Below are positions 23,422 to 31,659 of a stretch of 40,208 bases of DNA, piece by piece; position 1 is the first letter of the stretch, and each line of letters begins with the position of its first letter. Under the pieces are notes generated by a model that was given only the letters and a program-made list of their open reading frames with translations, was not told where the DNA came from and did no database searches. Location of the stretch: positions 1-40,208 of the forward strand of contig JAVBNU010000017.1 in NCBI GenBank assembly GCA_031551265.1, written 5' to 3'. The DNA is from JAVBNU01 sp031551265 (lineage in GTDB: Bacteria > Cyanobacteriota > Vampirovibrionia > Gastranaerophilales > Gastranaerophilaceae). A program made the translations under genes and the position numbers.

Positions 23422-23691
23422 GTGGAAGAACGGATAAAGCAGACAAAAGACGGTACAATTATCAAGGTCAAAATAGTAGCCAACGCATCCTCAAATAAAA
23501 TTGAGGCAGAAGACGAAGTGTTTAAAATTCGTATCAAAGCTCCTGCAGTCGACAACAAAGCTAATACAGAATTAGTTAAATTTTTGAGCGATTATTTAAA
23601 AATTGCAAAATCAAATATCGAAATTACTCATGGTGCAAAGTCATCACGCAAAACGATTTTACTAAAAGATTATTTTGGAGAGATAAATTAG
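23422..23691 (+). CDS. DUF167 (YggU-family) protein
   Basis: The 89-residue protein shows the compact DUF167 fold: VKIVANASSNKIE, FKIRIKAPAVDNKANTELVKFL, then KSNIEITHGAKSSRKTILL. The family is widespread and small; its biochemical function is not established. The start is a GTG with AAAAGGA 8 nt ahead. It stands alone, bracketed by two GTCA/TGAC palindromic elements (23193-23393 and 23725-23901). Confidence 0.9.
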   Translation: MEERIKQTKDGTIIKVKIVANASSNKIEAEDEVFKIRIKAPAVDNKANTELVKFLSDYLKIAKSNIEITHGAKSSRKTILLKDYFGEIN

Positions 23692-23724
23692 TAGAATTAA
23701 TTTTTTGCGCTTAATTATTATTTT

Positions 23725-23901
23725 GTCTTACCGCAGCGCCAAGCGAAGAGTTATTTTTAAAGTGTCTGTGTGCGGTATCTATCCCTATAATGAGGAAGAC
23801 TTTTTATGATTGGAATAAATTGCTGCGCTAGATACGCTGGAAAGACCCCGCACAGAGTAGTTTTTAATACTCTCATCCACTATCTGGCGCTGCGGGGTGA
23901 C
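23725..23901. repeat. GTC(A)/TGAC palindromic element with GCAGCGCCA arms
   Basis: CCGCAGCGCCA near the left end and TGGCGCTGCGG near the right end are inverted repeats, bordered by GTC on the left and GTGAC on the right. An inner CTGTGTGCGG/CCGCACAGAG dyad gives a nested stem. The 177-bp unit lies between the DUF167 gene and the cysS promoter. Confidence 0.7.
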
Positions 23902-23939
23902 GTACCTTCATAATGCTAGCTTTTAAAGGTTGGATTTTT

Positions 23940-23948
23940 TGCTATAAT
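23940..23948 (+). promoter_or_regulatory. Extended -10 promoter of cysS
   Basis: TGCTATAAT is a perfect extended -10 box about 33 bp before the cysS ATG; no good -35 is seen, which is usual for extended -10 promoters. AAAGGA lies 8 nt ahead of the ATG. Confidence 0.6.
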
Positions 23949-23981
23949 AATTAATATCTTAGATATTTAAAGGATTTTGTA

Positions 23982-25424
23982 ATGTTAAAGCTTTATAATT
24001 CATATTCAGGCAGCGTAGAAGAATTCAAACCATTGAGCGGTAACGACGTAAAAATGTACGTTTGCGGCCCGACAGTTTATGACTTGCCGCATTTGGGTCA
24101 CGCACGTTGCTATATCACGTGGGATGTGCTTTATCGCTATTTAAAATTTCGCGGGTACAATCCGATTTACTGCCGTAATATTACTGATGTTGACGACAAA
24201 ATCCTGAACAAAGCCGAAAAAGAAGGCAAAACACCTGATGAAATTGCACAACACTTTTATGAAGTTTATGTAAAATCAATGAATGACTTGAATGTCGCAA
24301 AGCCTGACTTAGAGCCATTTGCAACAAAAAACATCGGCGAAATGATTGCAATTAACAAAAAATTAATCGAAAACGGATATGCATACGAGGCAGACGGTGA
24401 TGTGTATTTCAGGGTCAACAAGTTCGAAAACTACGGCAAATTGAGCAAACAGCCGATAGAAGATTTAGAAGATGGCGTGAGAATTGATAATTCTGAGAAA
24501 AAAGAAAACCCGCTTGATTTTGCGCTATGGAAAAAGGATGAAAAACACGGCTATCCCAGCCCTTGGGGCAAAGGGCGTCCGGGTTGGCATATTGAATGCT
24601 CGGCCATGGCAAGGAAACACTTAGGACCAACCATTGATATTCATGCCGGCGGTGCGGATTTGGTATTCCCGCACCACGAGAATGAAATTGCGCAATCTGA
24701 GTGTGCGAATGGCGTTAAGTTCGCTAACTTTTGGCTGCATAACGGTTTTGTAACGATTAACAACGAAAAAATGTCGAAATCATTGGGCAATTTCCTCACT
24801 ATTGACGGTATTTTACAGAATTATGACGCTAACACAATCAGGTTTTTCATTCTGACAAATCACTACAGAATGCCTGTTGAATTTAGTGATGAGTCGCTCA
24901 GTGCGGCGCAAAATGGGGTTAAGCGTTTGAAAAATGCGATTTCTGACGTGGTTCCATATATTGGCAAGGAAAATATCAAATCTGATGTTAATGTGCCTGA
25001 AATTGATGAATTTATAGCGGCTATGGACGAGGATTTGAATACGTCTGTTGCGCTGTCGATTTTGTTCAATCTTGCGAACAAAGCGAATAAGGCCAAAGAC
25101 GCCGGTGATAAAGATGCGGCGATTAGTAATATTTCGGCATTATTAAAGCTTTCAGGCGTGCTTGGTTTTCAGCTGGATAAAATTGATATGAGTGAGGATA
25201 CGCTCAAGCCGGTTTTGGAAAAATTGTATGCAGTGAGTGATTTTATCGGTGATGATGTTAGATTAATGGCGCCGTTTGAGGCAATGGACAAAATTATTGA
25301 AATGCGCAATAATGCTCGTGCCGAAAAAAATTGGGATTTAGCTGACAAAATCAGAAACGCCTTGACTGCCGTGAATATAACCCTTAAAGACAGTGCTGCC
25401 GGCACAAACTGGGAAATTTCATAG
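23982..25424 (+). CDS. cysS: Cysteinyl-tRNA synthetase
   Basis: The 480-residue class I enzyme has the HIGH-type motif HLGHARCY, the zinc-site Cys in VCGPTVYD, GRPGWHIECSAM, HAGGADLVFPHHENEIAQ and the KMSKS loop NEKMSKSLGNF, followed by the helical anticodon-binding region. It charges tRNA-Cys in the cytoplasm. Length is typical. It has its own extended -10 promoter after a palindromic element. The next gene starts 93 bp downstream in the same direction and may share the transcript. Confidence 0.97.
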   Translation: MLKLYNSYSGSVEEFKPLSGNDVKMYVCGPTVYDLPHLGHARCYITWDVLYRYLKFRGYNPIYCRNITDVDDKILNKAEKEGKTPDEIAQHFYEVYVKSMNDLNVAKPDLEPFATKNIGEMIAINKKLIENGYAYEADGDVYFRVNKFENYGKLSKQPIEDLEDGVRIDNSEKKENPLDFALWKKDEKHGYPSPWGKGRPGWHIECSAMARKHLGPTIDIHAGGADLVFPHHENEIAQSECANGVKFANFWLHNGFVTINNEKMSKSLGNFLTIDGILQNYDANTIRFFILTNHYRMPVEFSDESLSAAQNGVKRLKNAISDVVPYIGKENIKSDVNVPEIDEFIAAMDEDLNTSVALSILFNLANKANKAKDAGDKDAAISNISALLKLSGVLGFQLDKIDMSEDTLKPVLEKLYAVSDFIGDDVRLMAPFEAMDKIIEMRNNARAEKNWDLADKIRNALTAVNITLKDSAAGTNWEIS

Positions 25425-25517
25425 CCGCTAAAACTTTACAAATGGTAAAAAAGCGGTCAAAATTAAATATTTCTGATAAAATATCAATAAAGACAAGAAC
25501 GGGGAATACGTTTAGGG

Positions 25518-26852
25518 ATGAAGAGCAGAATAGCATTACTTTGTATAATATCAGGCTTGTGGCTGTTTTTGTTCGTGTTTCAAAATTACATGTCCACATG
25601 CTGGGCGATTGTCTGCCTGTGCTCGTTTATGACTCTTTATGCAATTTATATGCAAATCGCGGCGAAGCACCAAAAACGTAAACTTCGCAAAAACCCCATC
25701 GTCTTTAATGAAGATTTCAGACCCTTTGTATCTGTCCTAATCCCTGCGCATAACGAATCCAACGTTATTGAAGGCACTGTTGAAAATATGCTGGCTCTTG
25801 ATTATGACAATTTCGAAATTGTTGTGATTGATGACCGTAGCGATGACGATACCGTTGCGGTTTTGAAACAGATTGAGAAAAAATACGATAAAGTTGTTGC
25901 TATGCATCGAACAAAAGACGCGTTCCCCGGCAAATCAGCTGTTTTGAATGACGCTCTGAACGCGGCGAAAGGTGAGTTTTTGCTTATATTTGATGCGGAT
26001 GCGCGTATTAAGCCGACTTTTTTGAAAGAATTACTCCCATATATTGAGGCTCCTGAAGTTGGCGCTGTACAGGCGCGCAAGTGTATTGCTAACCCTGATT
26101 ATAACGTTTTGACCCGTTGCCAAAGTAATGAATTTGCTGTTGATACGCATTTTCAAGTTGGGCGCGACGCCGTGAAAGGTGCTGTGGAATTGCGTGGAAA
26201 CGGTGAATTAATCAGGCGTGAAGCGGTCATGGACATTGGCGGCTGGAATAATTACACTATCACGGACGACCTTGATATGTCGACGCGGTTGCAGATAAAA
26301 GGCTGGGACGTTCGTTTTGTGGCCCAAACCTGTGTTTGGGAAGAAGGTGTTACCGCCTATATTCCGTTGCTAAAACAGCGTAGGCGATGGATTGAAGGCA
26401 GCATTCGACGCTATCTTGAGCATGTTGTCGCGGTTCTATTTTCCCGTGATATGTCTATCCGTGTAAGTTTTGACATGTTAGCTTATATTTCCGAGTTTAT
26501 TTTACCCTTCTGGATTATGTCAGAGCTTGTGTTTCAGGCATTTAATTACTGCAAAAAATATGATAATTCCCTCTCCTCGTCAATCATTGTATCGACCTGT
26601 ATCGGAATATTTTTCTTTATGGCGTTGCTATACAGCTTGAAAAAGTATAATAAGCTGAGCCGCTGGGACTGCTTCAAACAATCTGTCGAAACTGTAGTCT
26701 ATATCGTGGTTCTTTGGTTCCCGCTGGTTGTGTATATTATCCCTAAAATAATATTCTTCAAGAAAAGCCTCGCCTGGGGCAAAACTGAGCACGGCGTCAC
26801 TCCTGTGACTATCACAGAAGAATCCGAGAAGGAAGCAGTTAAAGCGGGGTAG
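25518..26852 (+). CDS. Membrane glycosyltransferase family 2 (processive type)
   Basis: The 444-residue protein has two N-terminal transmembrane helices (about residues 5-48), a GT-A catalytic domain with VSVLIPAHNE, IDDRSDDD, DAD (159-161), TDD (249-251) and QRRRW (287-291), and a C-terminal group of two or three transmembrane helices. The D,D,D,Q-R-x-x-RW pattern is that of processive beta-glycosyltransferases such as the PgaC/IcaA and cellulose-synthase types. It probably polymerises and exports a surface polysaccharide from the inner membrane. Donor sugar unknown; no partner genes (deacetylase, BcsB or similar) are adjacent. The start is uncertain: AGGG abuts the ATG and a GGGGA lies 13 nt upstream. 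It is convergent with the kinase-like gene, separated by a hairpin. Confidence 0.87.
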   Translation: MKSRIALLCIISGLWLFLFVFQNYMSTCWAIVCLCSFMTLYAIYMQIAAKHQKRKLRKNPIVFNEDFRPFVSVLIPAHNESNVIEGTVENMLALDYDNFEIVVIDDRSDDDTVAVLKQIEKKYDKVVAMHRTKDAFPGKSAVLNDALNAAKGEFLLIFDADARIKPTFLKELLPYIEAPEVGAVQARKCIANPDYNVLTRCQSNEFAVDTHFQVGRDAVKGAVELRGNGELIRREAVMDIGGWNNYTITDDLDMSTRLQIKGWDVRFVAQTCVWEEGVTAYIPLLKQRRRWIEGSIRRYLEHVVAVLFSRDMSIRVSFDMLAYISEFILPFWIMSELVFQAFNYCKKYDNSLSSSIIVSTCIGIFFFMALLYSLKKYNKLSRWDCFKQSVETVVYIVVLWFPLVVYIIPKIIFFKKSLAWGKTEHGVTPVTITEESEKEAVKAG

Positions 26853-26869
26853 GGTGCGTCTCACGCACC
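26853..26869. repeat. GGTGCGT/ACGCACC hairpin between convergent genes
   Basis: A 7-bp perfect stem with loop CTC directly follows the GT2 stop. The same stem recurs at 30588-30604 with loop GTG. It may help termination in both directions, but no T-run follows. Confidence 0.6.
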
Positions 26870-26878
26870 GATTAAAGC

Positions 26879-27745
26879 CTAGTGCGCTACAAAATTATTG
26901 GTAATTCTGTATAAGTAGGCGAATAGTTGTGCGTAGTATTCCGTGCAGGCATAACCGTCGACAACAATATCAGCGCAAGGCCTGAACGGCTGAACGTATT
27001 TTTTAGAAATCTCGCAAATGTATTCCCATTGTTTTTCGCCGCCTTCTTTGCTTTGGTTACGGCAATTTACAGCACGGTCGACGTAATTTTTTCGCTGCAA
27101 CTTTTTGTCTGCTTCGACATATATTTTTATGTCAAAAACATCTGAAACTTCACCATACATCGTCGAAACACCTTCGACTATAATTATTTTTTTTGATTTT
27201 ACTTCAATCGCCTCAGGAACACTTACGCCGGTTCCGTTGACGAGGTATTTTGGCGCTTTTATATCGAAGCCTTGTGAAAGTGTTACCAAATCTTTTTTGA
27301 GTAATTCCAACTGGAAATTATGTGGCGAATCAACGTCAAACCCTTTTTTCATCAGCGCATCAAAACACCCGTGCTCCTGTATCAAGTGCGAAATATCATT
27401 AAAATAGTTGTCCGCCGACAAAATCTCGATAGGCATATCGTACAATTCGGCGATTTCTCTCAGCTTGTTGCAGATAGTTGTTTTGCCACTAGCCGATTCA
27501 CCTGTAATGCCGATGAGAATACGCTTTTGATGATTACAGACTAAACGTTTTGCAAACTTAGAGATAATATCGCTGCGAATTTCCCTAAAAATTGGAGTTT
27601 CACTTTTTTTGTCGTGCAAAACCAGCTGCTTAAACTTTGCTTGCAGATAATATGACAAAAATTCGCGACCTGTTCTTGTATTGAAATCCGGCTTTGCTAT
27701 TTTGTTATGCGCTTGTGTATTTTCTTTTTCTAATAGTGCCAACAT
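26879..27745 (-). CDS. Uridine kinase/phosphoribulokinase-like P-loop protein
   Basis: The 288-residue protein has an N-terminal 70-residue helical extension without a recognised domain, then a P-loop kinase domain: Walker A GITGESASGKTT (residues 79-90), LSADNYFNDIS (substrate-side Asp), DVDSPHNFQLELL and IIIVEGVSTMY (Walker B-like). This pattern belongs to the UDK/PRK superfamily, where DxxN/DSPxAFD motifs bind the nucleoside. The phosphoryl acceptor may be uridine or another small metabolite. It is a single gene convergent with the GT2 gene. A GTCA/TGAC element lies upstream of its start. The N-terminal extension is longer than in standard uridine kinase. Confidence 0.75.
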   Translation of the reverse strand: MLALLEKENTQAHNKIAKPDFNTRTGREFLSYYLQAKFKQLVLHDKKSETPIFREIRSDIISKFAKRLVCNHQKRILIGITGESASGKTTICNKLREIAELYDMPIEILSADNYFNDISHLIQEHGCFDALMKKGFDVDSPHNFQLELLKKDLVTLSQGFDIKAPKYLVNGTGVSVPEAIEVKSKKIIIVEGVSTMYGEVSDVFDIKIYVEADKKLQRKNYVDRAVNCRNQSKEGGEKQWEYICEISKKYVQPFRPCADIVVDGYACTEYYAQLFAYLYRITNNFVAH

Positions 27746-27830
27746 ATATATATAATACTTCTAAAAAAAAAAATTGCTAAGAATATGCTGAATATGTAAA
27801 CTTTTTTTATAATTAAAATTATTAGAATAT

Positions 27831-27976
27831 GTCATCCCGGAATTTTTTATAGAAAAATATCCGGGATCTTACCAGTTAACAAATGAAATCATTATTGGAA
27901 TGTTCATCCGATAGAGGGAAAGATACCGGATATACACGTCAGTCTTATTGTCCAACACTTTATGTTCCGGTATGAC
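27831..27976. repeat. GTCA/TGAC element, CCCGGA type, copy 1
   Basis: It begins GTCATCCCGGAA and ends TTCCGGTATGAC (imperfect inverted repeats). The first 40 bp contain CCCGGA/TCCGGG around an A/T-rich loop and are nearly identical to the left end of the element at 31155-31291; the right parts differ. Confidence 0.75.
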
Positions 27977-28121
27977 ATGAAATCAATGGGGAATTTAAAA
28001 AAAATTAAAAATTATGAAGTTTTATTAACTTTAAAAAATATCGTAAAATAGGGACTTTTTGCCCAATCTGTAAAAATTGTTTTTACAAAACACATTCGAA
28101 AACGCAATTTTTTAATTGATA

Positions 28122-28151
28122 TTGTTTTTATATATTCAAGAGAGATATAAT
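28122..28151 (+). promoter_or_regulatory. Promoter of the 735-residue low-complexity protein
   Basis: TTGTTT (28122-28127), an 18-bp spacer and a perfect TATAAT (28146-28151) imply a leader of about 170 nt. The leader contains GGTAAT/ATTACC with internal T5/A5 (about 28170-28202) and GACT/AGTC near 28270. No known riboswitch was recognised. The 27977-28121 stretch is very A/T-rich and otherwise featureless. Confidence 0.55.
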
Positions 28152-28329
28152 CACTATTTTTATAATCAATGATAGGTAATTTTTATTGAAAAATTATTAC
28201 CATAGCTCCTTGCTTATGAATGGTGGCTTTCAAAGAATAGGGTATAGATAACATAGAGGGAAACTTGAGACTAAAAAAGTCTTAGAGCGTACTTGCTAAT
28301 AATAATGGGTATAACACGAGGGAAAAAAA

Positions 28330-30537
28330 ATGAGCATGAAAAAATTAGGCTCACAAGATATGAAAATATCTGTTGCTAAAAATGATACGGCGAAAAACGC
28401 ACAATCTAAGTCGCAAGCTGGAAAAAGTACAAACAGCGTTTGGGCAGCCGGCATGGCCGCAAAATTCGCAACGAGCACATCCGATAAAACTCAACAACAA
28501 TCATCAAGCTCGTCAGACTTGGGCTCGAAACTTTTGAACGGTGATGCCGATAAAGCTTTCGCGCAAGAAAACGCTAATAAAAACAATGGCGGCGGTTTGT
28601 TAAACAAATTTTTAAACAGTTTGACCGGCAAAAAAGGCGCAGACACAAAATCTACCCCTAAAACGACAACGCAAAATAATAGTGCGCAAAAAACCTCGAA
28701 TACGGCTAATCAAGCGGGTAGCGCTGTAAGCACAAGTGCGTCCGCAGGCACAAACGCGTCTATAGGCGCTAATTCAACAACACAAAGCACAGCAGAAAAC
28801 ACAAAAGGTCAAAAAACAGACTGGGCAAAATCCGACGTAGCCACTCTCACAAGTGCTGCACAATCAGGTACTGATCCAAAAACTGGCGAAAAATTGACCG
28901 ATGATGATAAAACCAAATTAAAAGAGAATTTAACTAAGAAAAAAGCAGCAATCGAAACTCAAATAAAAGCGGCCAACGGCGATAAGCTCAAAGAAATGAA
29001 AGCCCAATCGGATTTGGCTAAAATCGATAAAGCATTAGGCTCACTTGGTGAAACTACCAGTGATACAGCAGCCACTGAAAAAACTGACGCCGAAAAAGCT
29101 GCCGAAGAAAAGGCTGCTAAAGAAGCTGCCGAGAAAGATAAATCATCCTCAAGCGATGACGGTAGCACAGCTAAAGACGCTATAAATGAAGCAATGAAAA
29201 ATGCTCTGCAAAATGCAGGCAATGGTAATAATGAGGACAGCGGTAGCGGTAATCAAGGCAGTGGACAAGGTGGTGGTCAACAAAGCGGCGAAGGTCAAGG
29301 CAGTCAAGGCGGCCAGGGTAGTCAAGGTGGCCAACAAAGCGGCCAAGGTCAAGGTTGTGAGAACGGTCAATGCAACGGCCAACAAGGTGAACAAAATCCA
29401 ACTCAAGGCGCTCAACAAGGCCAACAAACAGGCAGCCAGCAACCAACACAAGGCGCACAGCAAAACTCTGCTCCAAGCACTAACCATGAACCACAAGCGC
29501 AAAACACTCAACAGGACGCAAGTGCAAGTGCAAGTTCAAATCCAACCTCAGCACAAGGACAACAAGGCAGCAAACAACCCGCGGCCAGCGGCAAGTCTGA
29601 TGCACAAGGCCGTGGTGTCAGTGGAACTGATAACGCACAAGCATCGCCCTCAACAGGCTCTAATGAGGCGGGTAAAGCTAGCATGTATGATGGAGTCAGA
29701 GATGATTTGCAAGCAGTTAAAGATCAATATGGAGGACAAGGCGGCAACGGCAATGACAGAGTAGGTGATTTAATTAACCAAGCAGATAAAGACTATAATA
29801 CTGTTACTCAGCAAGAAGGTATCGGAAATGCTCATGAAAATAACGCAAATGCCCTTGGCGAAATGGCTAAAGATGCAAATAATTTTGCAAATGAAAAACT
29901 AGGCGAAGCAGCAACAGAAGGTAATTTAGAAGAAACAGTCAGAGGGAGAGCAGATAAACTAGGCGCAGACGCTAAAAAATTAAATGAGGATGCTAAAAAA
30001 ATCGAAGACACTGAAATCCCTGGTTCAAATAAAAAATATAATGAACAAATTGGAAAAGCTGAAAACGACGGGCAGGCAGAAATTCAGGCCAGCGATGATA
30101 GTTATGACTCAAAAATTCAGGCTGCGCAAGGTGATGGCGCTGAGGATAGTGCTGTCACTGACTTAATACGCGAAAAAGACCAAGCAAGAGAAGAGATACA
30201 AACAAAAATAGATCAAAAAAAGCAGGAATTAGAACAAGCAAAGAAAGCCGAAGAAGAGAAATTAAAAGCTAAACAAAAAGGTCTTGAAGATCAAGCCGGT
30301 ATCAAGGACAAGGAGTCAAAAGGTCTTAAGGACGTTGCTGACAATCATAAAGATAACAAAGATTTGGCAGATAAAGCTGCAAAGGTATCATCTGAGAGTG
30401 CAGAAGCAGCAAAGCAAGCACAATTGACAGAAACGTTGAAGGCGGGTCAAGCTTTTGGAAAAGCTGATGAAGCTGCGAGAAGTACAAAATCTAATACTGA
30501 AAGTGCAAGAGATATAATGAATCGTTCTTATGACTAG
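28330..30537 (+). CDS. Low-complexity Gln/Gly/Ser-rich coiled-coil protein, 735 residues
   Basis: No family recognised and no signal peptide. The first 100 residues are Ser/Gln/Lys-rich with one hydrophobic segment (VWAAGMAAKFA). Residues 100-200 are Thr/Asn/Ser-rich, and 170-290 form a Lys/Glu/Ala helical part. About residues 297-435 are an imperfect Gly-Gln-Ser repeat (GSGNQGSGQGGGQQSG type) containing the only two Cys (CENGQC). The last 270 residues are charged coiled coil rich in Ala, Lys, Glu and Asp. GAGGGA lies 7 nt before the ATG; a second ATG two codons later is possible. The composition suggests a filamentous or secreted scaffold, or an effector of a non-Sec pathway. It is followed by 1.1 kb of repeats and preceded by a long leader. 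Confidence 0.6.
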   Translation: MSMKKLGSQDMKISVAKNDTAKNAQSKSQAGKSTNSVWAAGMAAKFATSTSDKTQQQSSSSSDLGSKLLNGDADKAFAQENANKNNGGGLLNKFLNSLTGKKGADTKSTPKTTTQNNSAQKTSNTANQAGSAVSTSASAGTNASIGANSTTQSTAENTKGQKTDWAKSDVATLTSAAQSGTDPKTGEKLTDDDKTKLKENLTKKKAAIETQIKAANGDKLKEMKAQSDLAKIDKALGSLGETTSDTAATEKTDAEKAAEEKAAKEAAEKDKSSSSDDGSTAKDAINEAMKNALQNAGNGNNEDSGSGNQGSGQGGGQQSGEGQGSQGGQGSQGGQQSGQGQGCENGQCNGQQGEQNPTQGAQQGQQTGSQQPTQGAQQNSAPSTNHEPQAQNTQQDASASASSNPTSAQGQQGSKQPAASGKSDAQGRGVSGTDNAQASPSTGSNEAGKASMYDGVRDDLQAVKDQYGGQGGNGNDRVGDLINQADKDYNTVTQQEGIGNAHENNANALGEMAKDANNFANEKLGEAATEGNLEETVRGRADKLGADAKKLNEDAKKIEDTEIPGSNKKYNEQIGKAENDGQAEIQASDDSYDSKIQAAQGDGAEDSAVTDLIREKDQAREEIQTKIDQKKQELEQAKKAEEEKLKAKQKGLEDQAGIKDKESKGLKDVADNHKDNKDLADKAAKVSSESAEAAKQAQLTETLKAGQAFGKADEAARSTKSNTESARDIMNRSYD

Positions 30538-30555
30538 CATTATGTAGCCTTGTAA

Positions 30556-30575
30556 GGTGGGTTTCCTAACCCACC
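30556..30575. repeat. GGTGGGT/ACCCACC hairpin, copy 1
   Basis: A 7-bp perfect stem with a 6-nt loop, preceded by GTAA. It starts 18 bp after the stop of the 735-residue protein and could cap its transcript. Confidence 0.7.
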
Positions 30576-30587
30576 GAAAATAAAGTC

Positions 30588-30604
30588 GGTGCGTGTGACG
30601 CACC
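30588..30604. repeat. GGTGCGT/ACGCACC hairpin
   Basis: A 7-bp perfect stem with loop GTG, the same stem as at 26853-26869. It sits between the two GGTGGGT hairpins. Confidence 0.7.
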
Positions 30605-30641
30605 CTACAGCTGAAACGTAAACGATAATTTAATCATGTAA

Positions 30642-30661
30642 GGTGGGTTCCCCAACCCACC
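30642..30661. repeat. GGTGGGTT/AACCCACC hairpin, copy 2
   Basis: An 8-bp perfect stem with a CCCC loop. Sequence and flank (GTAA before, GAAA after) match copy 1 at 30556, showing a dispersed REP-like family. Confidence 0.7.
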
Positions 30662-30710
30662 GAAACGAAAAATGATAATTGAATACAACAATCCGACTAA
30701 AGACTATTAT

Positions 30711-30897
30711 GTCATTGCGAGGAATGTAATGACGACGCAATCCAAAAAAAGTGAGGCTGAACGCCTTATTGAAACCCTCCAGCCCTGTTGGCGCGGCTCC
30801 CGTGACGATAATAAAGCGTTTCGGTCGACAGAATCCAGTAAGGAGGCAGAGTCCACTGAAATAACCGGATTGCCGCAGGCTAAGCCCTCGCAACGAC
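30711..30897. repeat. GTCA/TGAC-related element, TTGCGAGG type, long copy
   Basis: It begins GTCATTGCGAGG and ends CCTCGCAACGACA; CGCAATCC and GGATTGC extend the arms, giving imperfect terminal inverted repeats of about 34 bp. ATTGC/GCAAT near the left end encloses a GA-rich loop. A 76-codon open frame crosses it, but it is made of repeat sequence and has no ribosome-binding site. Confidence 0.7.
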
Positions 30898-30973
30898 AGT
30901 AAAAAAGAATTTCTATACTATTAACGTGATTATATCCAGCCGCACAGCGGCTTTTTTTTTGCGTATTTTTATT

Positions 30974-31126
30974 CGGAATTATCCCTTCACGCACGGTATT
31001 TTGTCATTGCGAGGCTTTGGAAAAGCCGCGGCAATCCAGTTTCATGAATCTCTGGATTGCTTCGTTCCCGCTGGTCACTCGCAATGACGATAGAGCTTTT
31101 TTGTAGTGCGTGAGGGGATAATTCCG
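30974..31126. repeat. Outer palindrome interrupted by another element
   Basis: Positions 30975-30994 (GGAATTATCCCTTCACGCAC) and 31106-31125 are inverted repeats with 19 of 20 matches, extended by one C/G pair to 30974/31126. Between them lies the complete GTCATTGCGAG element 31003-31088. Confidence 0.75.
31003..31088. repeat. GTCA/TGAC element, TTGCGAG type, short copy
   Basis: An 86-bp unit beginning GTCATTGCGAG and ending CTCGCAATGAC, perfect 11-bp inverted ends. The inner stem GCAATCCAG/CTGGATTGC (31031-31039 with 31052-31060) has a 12-nt loop. Confidence 0.8.
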
Positions 31127-31154
31127 TTTTTATTTAATAACGCTATAGACAATT

Positions 31155-31291
31155 GTCATCCCGGAATTTTTTGTAGAAAAATATCCGGGATCTTACCCGC
31201 TTGGTATTATACTCTCCGCTGGATAGATCCCGGATAGCACTTGAGTCTAATATTCGCAAAGCTCATTAAGACTCAAAGCTTCCGGGATGAC
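31155..31291. repeat. GTCA/TGAC element, CCCGGA type, copy 2
   Basis: It begins GTCATCCCGGAA and ends TTCCGGGATGAC, perfect 12-bp inverted ends. The left 40 bp match the element at 27831; the right part (GATCCCGGATAG block) matches the elements at 32173 and 32370. Confidence 0.8.
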
Positions 31292-31377
31292 AGTCTATTT
31301 AAGCTACTACAATGTCAAGCACGGGATGACTCTGTTGCTGTGTTTTATGTGGAATGGTTTGTAATCATCGCCACGAA

Positions 31378-31389
31378 TTAGCATGCTAA
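31378..31389. repeat. TTAGCATGCTAA palindrome with GCATG echoes
   Basis: A perfect 12-bp palindrome is followed by two further AAGCATG copies within 40 bp. It could be an operator cluster upstream of the promoter at 31520, or chance in A/T-rich DNA. Confidence 0.35.
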
Positions 31390-31519
31390 GCATGTTGTGT
31401 GATGAAATGTTAAGCATGTGATTTGTGATTTTGTTTGAGATAATAAGCCAAAATTTAGCCTTTTATGCGCAATGTTAAGAAATGTAAATACGAGTTTTTT
31501 GGCTGGAAAGGTAGGTGAC

Positions 31520-31548
31520 TTGTACTTTTTAGGTGGTTGGTGTATAAT
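31520..31548 (+). promoter_or_regulatory. Promoter of the small membrane protein gene
   Basis: TTGTAC (31520-31525), a 17-bp spacer and a perfect TATAAT (31543-31548) imply a leader of about 105 nt before the ATG at 31660. Confidence 0.65.
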
Positions 31549-31659
31549 TACGATGTCATGCAACTAGCAAATAAAAATATGTTCGTATTTTTATATATGT
31601 ATAACAGAAGTTAGAAAAAATCGTGTGTAATATAAAAACTGTGAAAGGAAGACAAAATT

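Noticed and set aside
28157..28329. Leader of the 735-residue gene as a known riboswitch
   Set aside because: I could find no conserved core of a c-di-GMP, cobalamin, SAM, TPP or similar riboswitch; only generic A/T-rich hairpins are visible.
29201..29764. 187-codon plus-strand frame rich in Lys/Ala/Val inside the 735-residue gene
   Set aside because: An out-of-frame reading of the Gly/Gln repeat; it has no ribosome-binding site and codon usage follows the larger frame.
30672..30902. 76-codon frame rich in Ser/Glu/Lys
   Set aside because: It is the translation of the TTGCGAGG-type repeat 30711-30897, with matching open frames on the other strand, as expected from a palindrome.
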